Shown here piece by piece: positions 8,219-15,436 of a stretch of 21,114 nt of DNA; positions within the stretch are counted from its first letter, which is position 1; the number at the start of each line of letters is the position of its first letter. Source of the stretch: Methylaequor sp045563055 (GTDB lineage: Bacteria > Pseudomonadota > Alphaproteobacteria > Methylaequorales > Methylaequoraceae). The notes under the pieces were generated by a model. That model searched no databases. It was not told the DNA's origin and saw only the letters and a program-made list of their open reading frames with translations. The translations under genes and the position numbers were made by a program. The stretch is from contig JBJKUR010000002.1 of assembly GCA_045563055.1 (NCBI GenBank), positions 1 to 21,114 on the forward strand. The letters run 5' to 3'.

Positions 8219-9302
8219 CTATACCGATATAATTTCTACTTTTAATGGACTATTAGAGACCAATATTTTTGAAATAAGTTTATCAAGATTGTTGATTTCA
8301 GCATCAGTTTTATTTTCAGTGATTTTCTTAAAAAATTTTATCAAAAACTTTTTTTTAAATAACTTACTTCTTTTCATTAAAAATAAAGATTTAAGAACAC
8401 ACCTATCAAGATCAATTGAAAGACCTTTTAGTTTTCTAATTTTAGTCCTCGGCTTTTTCTTTTCTTCAAATATATTAGCAATACATGATAAGAGTAGTTT
8501 TTTCATTGATAAAATCAATCTGTCACTATTTACAATCTTCTTTTTTTGGGTTTTGAATCAATCAATTGAACCTTTAGTAAAAAAAATAAAAGGTGTAAAT
8601 ATATTGCTAACTAAAGATTTGATTGAATGGTTTATTGCAGCCATACGATTTGTTCTTATTATTTTAGGCTTTTCTGCTGTTTTAGAATTGTGGGGTATTA
8701 AAGTAGCCCCCATAATTGCAGGACTGGGATTATTTGGTGTTGCAATTGCTCTTGGTGCTCAGGATCTTTTCAAAAATCTTATTTCTGGAATATTGGTTCT
8801 TGTTGAGAAAAGATTTAAGAAGGGTGATGTGATTGCTATTGAAAATATAGTTGAAGGAACGGTTGAAAGGATTGGATTTAGATCAACAACAATCAGAAAA
8901 TTTGATAAATCTCTTTGTTTTATTCCTAACTCTCAGTTTGCTGAAAGAGCTGTAACAAACATTACAGAGATCCCTCATAGACGTATTAATTGGGTGATTG
9001 GTTTGGAGTATAAAACTAAAATTAATCAACTTAAAATAATTTGCTCAGATATTGAGAGCTTTATTATTAAAAACAAAGCAACTTTTTTTGTTTCTGACTC
9101 AACACCTGTGATTGTAAAAGTTGTTGAGTTTGCTGACAGTTCAATAAATGTCATGGTTAGATGCTTTACTCAGAAAAATGATTATAATTCATTTATAAAT
9201 TCAAAGAATCTATTAGCGCTTGAACTTAAAAAAATAGTTGAGAAAAGAAAATGCTCATTTGCTTTTCCTTCTCAATCAATCTATGTAGAGAAGAATAATT
9301 AA
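8211..9302 (+). CDS. MscS-family small-conductance mechanosensitive channel
   Basis: The product has 363 residues. Membrane helices lie at about 27-44, 73-91, 103-119 and 140-161, ahead of the pore-lining helix. That helix is the MscS signature: VAPIIAGLGLFGVAIALGAQ (165-184) followed by DLFKNLISGILVLVEKRFKKGD. The soluble beta domain then begins, with EGTVERIGFRSTTIR and FIPNSQF, as in the YggB/MscS family. Such channels release solutes under hypo-osmotic shock. I chose ATG at 8211; a GTG codon directly before it is also in frame. The start overlaps the recX stop by 8 bases. The gene is longer than E. coli MscS (286 residues) because of two extra N-terminal membrane helices, common in environmental homologues. 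It converges on nrdB with a 2-base gap, leaving no room for a separate terminator. Confidence 0.92.
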   Translation: MNSYTDIISTFNGLLETNIFEISLSRLLISASVLFSVIFLKNFIKNFFLNNLLLFIKNKDLRTHLSRSIERPFSFLILVLGFFFSSNILAIHDKSSFFIDKINLSLFTIFFFWVLNQSIEPLVKKIKGVNILLTKDLIEWFIAAIRFVLIILGFSAVLELWGIKVAPIIAGLGLFGVAIALGAQDLFKNLISGILVLVEKRFKKGDVIAIENIVEGTVERIGFRSTTIRKFDKSLCFIPNSQFAERAVTNITEIPHRRINWVIGLEYKTKINQLKIICSDIESFIIKNKATFFVSDSTPVIVKVVEFADSSINVMVRCFTQKNDYNSFINSKNLLALELKKIVEKRKCSFAFPSQSIYVEKNN

Positions 9303-9304
9303 AT

Positions 9305-10345
9305 CTATTTATTGAAGCTTTTTACCTTTTCATCGAAAAGCGACCATACACCATCTGAGCCGTCCCATTTGCCAGATGTTGCTACCTTAGAGTATTCCGT
9401 TGCTCTTGCCTCAAAGAAGTTCGCATGCTCAACTCCATTTAAAATTTCTGTAAGCCACGGAAGCGGATGTTCCTTAACATTGAATAAAATTGGTAAGTCT
9501 AACTGTCTTAATCTCCAATCGGCAATGTATCTTATATAACTTTTGATATCGCTAGGTTGCATACCCTCAACTGGACCCATCTCAAACGCTAAATCTATAA
9601 AGTTATCTTCTAGCGAAACAACTTTTCTACAACATTCAACGATCTCTTCTTTAAGTTTTTTATTCATACAATCTGTTTCTCTAACAAATTCGTGAAAGAG
9701 TTTAACAATTCCCTCACAATGTAAAGACTCATCACGAACGGACCATGTTATGATTTGTCCCATGCCTCTCATTTTATTATGACGAGGAAAATTAAGTAAC
9801 ATAGCAAAACTGGCAAATAGCTGGAGTCCTTCAGTAAAACCGCCAAACATAGCTAGTGTCTTTGCTATTTCATGATTAGAGTCAACATTAAACTTTTGCA
9901 TGTAATCATGTTTATCTGACATCTCTTTATATTTCATAAAAGCAGAAAATTCAGTATCAGGCATACCAATTGTTTCAAGCAGTAACGCGTAAGCAGCTAT
10001 GTGAACTGTTTCAATATTTGAAAAAGCTGCAAGCATCATTTTAACTTCTGTTGGTTTAAATACTCTGGAATAATTTTCCATATAGTTATCATTAACCTCA
10101 ACATCTGATTGCGTGAAGAATCTAAAGATTTGAGTGAGAAGATTTCTCTCTCCATCATTTAATTTGATTACCCAATCTTTACAATCCTCTCCTAACGGAA
10201 CTTCTTCTGGCATCCAATGAACTTGTTGTTGCCTTTTCCAAAAGTCATACGCCCATGGATACCTAAAAGGCTTATAAGAATGAGATGATACTAAAAGACC
10301 ATTTTTCTTATTTATTTTACTTATATTTTCTTTAAAACTATCCAT
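9305..10345 (-). CDS. nrdB: Class I ribonucleotide reductase, small (radical-carrying) subunit
   Basis: The product has 346 residues. It holds the di-metal site and tyrosyl radical that start ribonucleotide reduction in the large subunit. The helix IETVHIAAYA (111-120) supplies metal ligands E112 and H115 and the radical tyrosine Y119, at the same spacing as E115, H118 and Y122 in E. coli NrdB. E172 lies in FTEGLQ, E206 and H209 in RDESLH, and D81 in FTQSDVEV is the likely first ligand. The tyrosine and full ligand set argue for a radical-bearing class Ia-type enzyme. The gene begins 9 bases after nrdA. Its strong Shine-Dalgarno sequence GAGGAG (10351-10356) overlaps the nrdA stop codon, which implies coupled translation of the two subunits. 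Confidence 0.97.
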   Translation of the reverse strand: MDSFKENISKINKKNGLLVSSHSYKPFRYPWAYDFWKRQQQVHWMPEEVPLGEDCKDWVIKLNDGERNLLTQIFRFFTQSDVEVNDNYMENYSRVFKPTEVKMMLAAFSNIETVHIAAYALLLETIGMPDTEFSAFMKYKEMSDKHDYMQKFNVDSNHEIAKTLAMFGGFTEGLQLFASFAMLLNFPRHNKMRGMGQIITWSVRDESLHCEGIVKLFHEFVRETDCMNKKLKEEIVECCRKVVSLEDNFIDLAFEMGPVEGMQPSDIKSYIRYIADWRLRQLDLPILFNVKEHPLPWLTEILNGVEHANFFEARATEYSKVATSGKWDGSDGVWSLFDEKVKSFNK

Positions 10346-10354
10346 TTATTCTCC

Positions 10355-12217
10355 TCACTGACAAGACAAACATTCTTCATAATCTGTTGGTTGATTTGTT
10401 ATTTTTTTTGATGGCCATTGACTAGTATTATCTCCTTCGACACCAGCATAGCTTGCTCTCTGGATTGATTTTGATCTACAATAATAAAGACTCTTTACAC
10501 CTAATTCCCAAGCTTTCCAATGAAGCATCATCAAATCCCATTTGTTTATATCGGCTGAGAGGTAAAGATTTATTGACTGACTTTGGCAAATAAAAGGTGT
10601 CCTGTCGGCTGCCATCTCTATAATCCATCTTTGATCGATCTCAAATGCTGTTTTGAATAAAGATTTCTCCTCATCATTCAGACCTTCTAGATGTAAAACA
10701 GAACCATCATTTTCTATAATACTTTGCCAAACTTTTTCTGTATTTAAACCTTTACCGTCTAATACACTCTCGAGATACTTATTCTTAACTGTAAAGGAAC
10801 CGGATAGTGTTTTATGAGTATAAATATTTGCAGGGATTGGTTCGATACACGCACTTGTTCCTCCACATATAATGCTTATGGATGCAGTTGGTGCAATGGC
10901 AAGCTTATGGCTAAACCTTGACTTAACTCCAACTTGTCTGGCATCAGGGCACTCCCCCTTTTCCATCGCTAGGACTAGTGATGCTTTATCAGCTTCTTTC
11001 TTTAAATGCTTAAAAAATTTGATATTCCAACTTTTTGCAAGTGGACTTTCAAAAGGAATTCCTTTTTTCTGAAGAAAACTGTGAAAACCCATTGCTCCAA
11101 GACCCACGGATCTTTCCATTTTTGCTGAATATGCTGCATTACTCATAGATTCAGGGGCATTTTTAATAAAATCATCAAGTACATTATCAAGGAAACGCAT
11201 TATATCTTCTATAAACTGTCCGTCTTCGGACCACTCTTCCCATTTTTCTAAATTAACTGACGAAAGACAACAAACAGCTGTTCTATCTTTTCCAAATTGA
11301 TCTTGACCTGTGTGAAGCATTATTTCGCTACACAAATTTGAAGTTTTAACTTTTAGTCCAAGTTCTCTCTGGTGTTTAGCCATGTTTTTATTGACAGTAT
11401 CAACGAAGACTAAATAAGGCTCGCCTGTTTGCATTCTAGTTTCTAATATTTTCTGCCATAACTCTCTTGCATTTATCTTTCTGAGAGTTTCATTTGTTTT
11501 AGGGCTTCTTAGACTAAACTCCCTATTGTGCTTTACGCATTCCATAAATTCATCTGTTATATTTATTCCATGGTGTAAATTGAGACTTTTCCTGTTGAAG
11601 TCTCCAGATGGTTTTCTTATTTCAAGAAACTCTTCTATTTCTGGATGATGTACATCTAAGTAACATGCCGCAGAACCTCTTCTAAGTGACCCTTGAGAAA
11701 TTGCAAGAGTTAATGAATCCATAACCCTGACAAAAGGGATAATACCCGAAGTTTGTCCAGATTTTTTTACTGTTTCACCAATAGATCTTACTTGACCCCA
11801 ATATGTTCCTATTCCACCACCATTTGACGCTAACCAAACGTTTTCACTCCATGTTGAAAGTATACCATCCAAACTATCTTGAACTGTATTTAAGAAGCAT
11901 GATATTGGTAAGCCTCTAGCTGCTCCTCCGTTTGATAAAACTGGGGTAGCTGGCATAAACCATAATTTTGACATATAGTCATATATTCTTTGAGCGTGTT
12001 CATCATTATCTGAAAAGGATTTTGAAACTCTAAGAAACATGTCTTGAAACTTTTCACCAGGAAGTAAATATCTATCAAGTAACGTTGCTTTACCAAATTC
12101 AGTTAGATTTTTGTCCCTCGTATAATCTAAATTAAGATTATTAGAGTTTTCAATTTTAGCTTCGTTTTTTTCCTTGGTATCAAGTTTTAAAACATTAGTA
12201 TGAGCGCTTGGTGACAT
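10355..12217 (-). CDS. nrdA: Class I ribonucleotide reductase, large (catalytic) subunit
   Basis: From the ATG at 12217 the product has 620 residues. An in-frame GTG at 12238 would add seven, but the strong AGAGGA (12224-12229) sits 6 bases before the ATG and would fall inside that extension, so I use the ATG. The protein reduces ribonucleoside diphosphates to deoxy forms. Catalytic residues are N294, C296 and E298 in NLCSEI. Redox partners are C107 in ISCFLNT and C316 or C317 in AVCCLSS. Y578 and Y579 in SLYYC form the radical-transfer pair, and a C-terminal CxxC (616-619) probably exchanges electrons with thioredoxin or glutaredoxin. The first conserved motif, PATPVLSNGG, begins about 90 residues in, and the preceding part does not look like an ATP cone, so overall activity control by dATP through a cone is probably absent. 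The operon is nrdA-nrdB, controlled by the NrdR-like sites upstream. Confidence 0.97.
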   Translation of the reverse strand: MSPSAHTNVLKLDTKEKNEAKIENSNNLNLDYTRDKNLTEFGKATLLDRYLLPGEKFQDMFLRVSKSFSDNDEHAQRIYDYMSKLWFMPATPVLSNGGAARGLPISCFLNTVQDSLDGILSTWSENVWLASNGGGIGTYWGQVRSIGETVKKSGQTSGIIPFVRVMDSLTLAISQGSLRRGSAACYLDVHHPEIEEFLEIRKPSGDFNRKSLNLHHGINITDEFMECVKHNREFSLRSPKTNETLRKINARELWQKILETRMQTGEPYLVFVDTVNKNMAKHQRELGLKVKTSNLCSEIMLHTGQDQFGKDRTAVCCLSSVNLEKWEEWSEDGQFIEDIMRFLDNVLDDFIKNAPESMSNAAYSAKMERSVGLGAMGFHSFLQKKGIPFESPLAKSWNIKFFKHLKKEADKASLVLAMEKGECPDARQVGVKSRFSHKLAIAPTASISIICGGTSACIEPIPANIYTHKTLSGSFTVKNKYLESVLDGKGLNTEKVWQSIIENDGSVLHLEGLNDEEKSLFKTAFEIDQRWIIEMAADRTPFICQSQSINLYLSADINKWDLMMLHWKAWELGVKSLYYCRSKSIQRASYAGVEGDNTSQWPSKKITNQPTDYEECLSCQ

Positions 12218-12223
12218 AAAATT

Positions 12224-12229
12224 TCCTCT
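12224..12229 (-). promoter_or_regulatory. Ribosome binding site deciding the nrdA start
   Basis: AGAGGA on the minus strand lies 6 bases before the ATG at 12217. It is one of the few strong Shine-Dalgarno matches in the window and excludes the upstream GTG at 12238 as the main start. Confidence 0.8.
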
Positions 12230-12234
12230 CGTAA

Positions 12235-12250
12235 ACACAATATATAGTAA
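12235..12250 (-). promoter_or_regulatory. NrdR box, proximal
   Basis: The plus-strand sequence ACACAATATATAGTAA matches the known NrdR consensus acaCwAtATaTwGtgt at 14 of 16 positions; the two mismatches are the last two bases. NrdR is the zinc-finger/ATP-cone repressor of ribonucleotide reductase genes. The box covers the proposed -10 element of the nrdA promoter. Confidence 0.8.
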
Positions 12251-12271
12251 TCAAACTTAAAAATATGTCAA
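12244..12271 (-). promoter_or_regulatory. nrdAB promoter
   Basis: On the minus strand a perfect -35 TTGACA (12271 to 12266) is followed after 16 bp by TACTAT (12249 to 12244) as -10. Transcription would begin near 12237, leaving a leader of about 20 bases containing the AGAGGA site. Both hexamers lie inside NrdR-like boxes, so bound repressor would block RNA polymerase. The -10 choice is less certain than the -35. Confidence 0.65.
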
Positions 12272-12281
12272 CAGGTTGTGT
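12266..12281 (-). promoter_or_regulatory. NrdR box, distal (weaker)
   Basis: On the minus strand this reads ACACAACCTGTTGACA, about 10 of 16 matches to the NrdR consensus, keeping the CwA...TwG core. Its centre is exactly 31 bp from the proximal box, the three-helical-turn spacing known for paired NrdR sites. It includes the -35 hexamer. The spacing is what makes this weak match convincing. Confidence 0.65.
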
Positions 12282-12292
12282 GTATATTTTTT

Positions 12293-12369
12293 TGGCGTGC
12301 CCGGAGAGAGTCGAACTCCCAACCTTCTGATTCGTAGTCAGATGCTCTATCCAGTTGAGCTACGGGCAC
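12293..12369 (-). tRNA. tRNA-Arg(ACG)
   Basis: The minus strand folds as a full cloverleaf. The acceptor GTGCCCG (12369 to 12363) pairs with CGGGCAC; the D arm contains TAGCTCAACTGGATAGAGC; the anticodon stem is TCTGA/TCAGA with the seven-base loop CTACGAA, giving anticodon ACG. The T arm has GTTCGA. The discriminator base is G and the CCA end is encoded in the DNA (12295 to 12293). The A34 would normally be edited to inosine by TadA, reading CGU, CGC and CGA. The gene is on the same strand as nrdA; its 3' end is only 12 bases from the distal NrdR box, and no terminator separates them. Confidence 0.97.
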
Positions 12370-12557
12370 TTTTTTTTAGTAAATTGATAATAGTATTATT
12401 TTTTGAATAATAAAACTTTATTTAAATAGTAGTGTTATAGAAAGTAAAATTTTGTTCAGAGTAAGCATAAAAAAATTTTTTTTGTTTACATTTGTATTTA
12501 TTGTTGTCTATATGTATTATTAATTTGCAAATTGATAACAATTAACCATATATACAT
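12370..12557. other. Longest intergenic spacer (188 bp), between divergent tRNA-Arg and lipoprotein gene
   Basis: The spacer is almost pure A/T, with A and T runs (for example around 12470-12484) that would bend the DNA. Towards the tRNA there are -10-like sequences on the minus strand (TATTAT or TACTAT within 12387-12395), but no good -35. Towards the lipoprotein gene a TTTACA (12485-12490) followed after 18 bp by TATATG (12509-12514) is a weak plus-strand promoter candidate. I see no small ORF, RNA fold or repeat of note. Confidence 0.5.
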
Positions 12558-13727
12558 ATGATCAAAAAAACAAAAACAACTTATATCCCAATTTTCCTAG
12601 CTTTTTTTACTTTTTCATGCTCTAGCGTACAGGATTACGTCTTCCCTTCACTATCTGAAGATGAAGTAGCGGCACCTCCTGCAATAGAGGAAATCCCTCA
12701 AGCAGTTGAACAAGTATCTCAAGCACCAGTTAATCAAGAAATAGCTCCATCGCAATATGCGCCACCTATACCTCAACCACAAGTTGCAGATACAGGACCA
12801 ACAGGTACATTTGTTGGTGGTAAGATAAACCAATTTAGAGGTGATTTAACTAGTATACAAAATGCTGTTTCATCACATAATAATGATTTTTTAAGGTTTA
12901 AAGATCTTGTGGATGAACAAACATCGGTTTATCAAGGCCTATCTAGCGCAATCAGATCAAGACTGCAAATAGGCACAACACCAGGCAACCCTGTTTTGGT
13001 TGGTCAATGGAATGATGCACAAAGAGCGCTTGAAGACATCCAAAATAATGTAAACAATCTTCAAATAGTAAATAACAGAGTTACCGCTGACGCAGCTTTA
13101 ATACTGCATTTAAAAAATGCAATTGATTCTAGTTTTTTTATTTCTGGTGCTATAGATGAAGATCACAACCAACTAAAAGTTCTGAGAGATGATGTTCAGC
13201 GTACATCTGTTTTATACGAGAGACTTATGGGTGAGCTTGAAGAGAAAATATCAAGAGAAATTCAGATACTTAATGATGAAAGAAAGTATATGAAAAACCT
13301 TTCTCGAGACATAGAGGTCGGTAAATTTGGTAGAAAAGTATCTGCACCACCTACAATGGAAACTTCTGAAGATACTAACAATGAAGATTTATCGTCACCT
13401 ACAAAGCTCAAGCAGCTTAAAGTAGCTCCTCTTAATTATGATAATGCAATCTTAGTAATCAAGTTTGATGACACGAATTTTGATTATTCAACTGCATTAT
13501 TTGAATCGATTTCGAATGCATTGGAGCAGATTCCTTCAGCAGCTTTTGAAGTTGTAGCGGTTAGCCCTACTAGTGGACCGAGCTACGCTGATAACGCTAG
13601 AGATAGAGCATCAGAGGTTTTTTCAAAAATTGTCGAAATGGGTGTTCCCACAGAAAGAGTTTCAATCACATCATCATCAAGTAATTCAGCACAAGCTGAA
13701 GAAGTACACATATATCTTAAAAATTAA
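12558..13727 (+). CDS. Outer-envelope lipoprotein with coiled region and degenerate OmpA-like C-terminus, function unknown
   Basis: The product has 389 residues. The N-terminus MIKKTKTTYIPIFLAFFTFSC is a lipoprotein signal with C21 as the likely lipidated cysteine. Residues about 35-85 are a Pro/Gln/Ala-rich linker. Residues about 90-255 are predicted mostly helical, with regular hydrophobic spacing and charged stretches (RDDVQRTSVLYERLMGELEE) suggesting coiled coil. The last 95 residues resemble an OmpA/Pal-type peptidoglycan-binding fold: ILVIKFDDTNFDY, then AFEVVAVSPTSG, NARDRASEVFSKIVEMGVPT, and ERVSIT. The usual metal/DAP-binding residues of OmpA domains (the D in GHTD and the R after NxxLSxxR) are not all recognisable, so binding is uncertain. 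Its own promoter is likely in the preceding spacer. It converges on panC with one base between stops. I do not recognise a named family; a role linking outer membrane and cell wall is an inference. Confidence 0.75.
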   Translation: MIKKTKTTYIPIFLAFFTFSCSSVQDYVFPSLSEDEVAAPPAIEEIPQAVEQVSQAPVNQEIAPSQYAPPIPQPQVADTGPTGTFVGGKINQFRGDLTSIQNAVSSHNNDFLRFKDLVDEQTSVYQGLSSAIRSRLQIGTTPGNPVLVGQWNDAQRALEDIQNNVNNLQIVNNRVTADAALILHLKNAIDSSFFISGAIDEDHNQLKVLRDDVQRTSVLYERLMGELEEKISREIQILNDERKYMKNLSRDIEVGKFGRKVSAPPTMETSEDTNNEDLSSPTKLKQLKVAPLNYDNAILVIKFDDTNFDYSTALFESISNALEQIPSAAFEVVAVSPTSGPSYADNARDRASEVFSKIVEMGVPTERVSITSSSSNSAQAEEVHIYLKN

Positions 13728-13728
13728 G

Positions 13729-14592
13729 TTATACATTCACAATACCATTTTCGCATACACTTAATCTTTTCGCGAGTTTAAGATTATCAATTAAATTGAC
13801 ATTCCCAATTCTTACTGAAATAAATAATCTACACGTAGTAGGTTTTGAATCTAGTGGAGATAAATTAGATTCCTTCAATAATTCAAGATAATTTACCTCA
13901 TCAATACCAGAATCTATCAAATTATCTTTAATCGTATTCAACTGAAATAAGTTGAAGTTTCCAGATAGTATTTTTCCCTTTATAAATTGTAGATTTTTAT
14001 AAATCTCTTCGAGAAGTTGATAATTTTGAACAAACTGGTTTCTAGAGGATAATGCAACACCGTTTTTATCTCTTTGAGTTTTCACTGAAACAACTTTTAT
14101 ATCAAAATTAAAATCTTTGATAAGTTTTTTAATTATAAGAATTTGTTGGAAATCTTTCTCACCAAGAAAGATTTTATTTGGCCTAATTAATAATAAAAGT
14201 TTAAGTATTATCGTTGCAACACCCTCAAAATGACCACTCCTTTTTGCACCGCATAACTTTTTAGAAATATCTCCTACATTAATAGTAAATGAATTGGTGT
14301 CATTAAATATTCCATGAGGTATAAAAACTATGTCTACACCAATCTTTTTAAGTTTAACAATATCCTCTTTTATTGTTCTAGGATACTTTTTCAAATCATG
14401 CTTATCATTAAATTGAAGTGGATTTACATATATACTCACTAAGTTCAAATACTTACTTTTTTTTGCTTTTTTTATTAAACTTATATGACCATCATGTAAA
14501 TTTCCCATTGTTGGAATAAAATTTATTTTTTTAGAACGATAAGAATTTAACTGTCTCAATAGTTCAGATTTATTTTTTATAATAATTGGCAT
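13729..14592 (-). CDS. panC: Pantothenate synthetase (pantoate-beta-alanine ligase)
   Basis: The product has 287 residues and joins pantoate and beta-alanine with ATP to give pantothenate, the precursor of coenzyme A. It belongs to the HIGH-type nucleotidyltransferase superfamily. Visible motifs are IPTMGNLHDGH (26-36) with the ATP-binding HDGH, YVNPLQFND (55-63), CGAKRSGHFEGVATII (114-129), FLGEKDFQQ (142-150) and LSSRN (181-185), which stands in for the usual MSSRN. The ATG directly abuts the panB stop with no gap, so panB and panC form one operon, with coupled translation likely. The stop lies one base from the stop of the convergent lipoprotein gene. No aspartate decarboxylase (panD) is present in the window. 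Confidence 0.95.
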   Translation of the reverse strand: MPIIIKNKSELLRQLNSYRSKKINFIPTMGNLHDGHISLIKKAKKSKYLNLVSIYVNPLQFNDKHDLKKYPRTIKEDIVKLKKIGVDIVFIPHGIFNDTNSFTINVGDISKKLCGAKRSGHFEGVATIILKLLLLIRPNKIFLGEKDFQQILIIKKLIKDFNFDIKVVSVKTQRDKNGVALSSRNQFVQNYQLLEEIYKNLQFIKGKILSGNFNLFQLNTIKDNLIDSGIDEVNYLELLKESNLSPLDSKPTTCRLFISVRIGNVNLIDNLKLAKRLSVCENGIVNV

Positions 14593-15384
14593 CTAATAGC
14601 ATTGTTTTTTACTTGGAAACTTATTTAGAGATACATCCTTGTAAAATTTTTCAAGAGGTTTTCTTGATTTTTGATTAAAATCAAAATATTTTTTTAAAAA
14701 TTTAGACTTAAAATTACTCATTCCTAAAATATCCTCAGTTACAAGTATTTGTCCATCACATTCAGGTGATGCACCAATTCCAATAATAGGCACCCTCTTT
14801 TCTTTTAGAACTTCTCTCACAACGGTTTCTAAAGTACATTCAACTACAATTGAAAATACACCAGCATTTTCTAACAATTTTAAATCTTTTAAAATTTGTT
14901 TTTTTTCTAACTTTGTTTTTCCGTAAACTTTTGGAGATCCTTTAATAGACTGAGGAAGCATCCCTATATGTCCCATTACATTAATACCGTTATGTGTAAG
15001 ATATTTTACAGTTTCATATATTTTCTCCCCACCCTCTAACTTTACTGCATCTGCTTTTGATTCTTTGATTATCTTTCTTGCATTTTTAAGAGCCAATGAT
15101 TTAGAATTTTCGTAGGTACCGAAAGGCATATCAACAATAACAAGCTTTTTATTTGCATTTTTAACAACTGCTCTAGAATGATTGATCATCATCTCAATAG
15201 TGACTTTTCTTGTAGTTTTCAAATCATATAAGACTACACCTAAGGAATCACCAACTAATATTAAGTCACAATATTCATTAATTAAAGATGCCATTGGAGC
15301 TGTGTACGCTGTCAAACAAACAAGCTTTCTATCTTTACTAGAAACACTATTAATTAATTTTTTTACCTTAATGCTAAAATTCAA
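14593..15384 (-). CDS. panB: 3-methyl-2-oxobutanoate (ketopantoate) hydroxymethyltransferase
   Basis: The product has 263 residues and transfers a hydroxymethyl group from 5,10-methylene-tetrahydrofolate to alpha-ketoisovalerate, the first step to pantothenate. The TIM-barrel motifs are LTAYTAPMA (24-32), VGDSLG (44-49), VDMPFGTY (84-91) and KLEGG (115-119). Metal ligands are D46, D85 and E117, with GHIGMLPQS (138-146) and catalytic E182 in VVECT. The start codon is TTG at 15384. The codon two before it is TAA in frame, so no upstream start is possible, and AGAGG (15391-15395) lies 6 bases before the TTG. panC follows with zero spacing. An 8-codon ORF ending in the overlap TTGA precedes it (see separate entry). 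Confidence 0.95.
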   Translation of the reverse strand: MNFSIKVKKLINSVSSKDRKLVCLTAYTAPMASLINEYCDLILVGDSLGVVLYDLKTTRKVTIEMMINHSRAVVKNANKKLVIVDMPFGTYENSKSLALKNARKIIKESKADAVKLEGGEKIYETVKYLTHNGINVMGHIGMLPQSIKGSPKVYGKTKLEKKQILKDLKLLENAGVFSIVVECTLETVVREVLKEKRVPIIGIGASPECDGQILVTEDILGMSNFKSKFLKKYFDFNQKSRKPLEKFYKDVSLNKFPSKKQCY

Positions 15385-15407
15385 ATTTTACCTCTTTTTT
15401 TTTTCAT
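15381..15407 (-). other. Eight-codon leader ORF overlapping the panB start
   Basis: On the minus strand ATG at 15407 opens MKKKRGKI and stops at TGA, which overlaps the panB TTG start as TTGA. The ORF contains an A10 run and the panB Shine-Dalgarno sequence. It has no close ribosome binding site of its own. It may be chance in A-rich DNA, or a coupling device for the weak TTG start. Confidence 0.25.
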
Positions 15408-15424
15408 AAGCAGTATTTATAAAC

Positions 15425-15430
15425 TATACT
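15425..15430 (+). promoter_or_regulatory. -10 element immediately upstream of ggt (possible leaderless start)
   Basis: TATACT ends 6 bases before the ggt ATG at 15437. This places the expected transcription start at or next to the A of the ATG. There is no Shine-Dalgarno sequence in CTCCAT. No clear -35 element is visible. Confidence 0.4.
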
Positions 15431-15436
15431 CTCCAT

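Noticed and set aside
11890..12096. Open frame of 68 codons on the same strand inside nrdA
   Set aside because: It is another frame of a well conserved enzyme with no ribosome binding site or family resemblance.
12293..12369. tRNA-Arg as an integration site for a mobile element
   Set aside because: No integrase, direct repeat of the tRNA 3' end or foreign-looking gene is present on either side.
12387..12399. ATAATAGTATTAT palindrome followed by T run as a terminator
   Set aside because: The stem has no G-C pairs and would not be stable; it lies where the tRNA promoter -10 should be.
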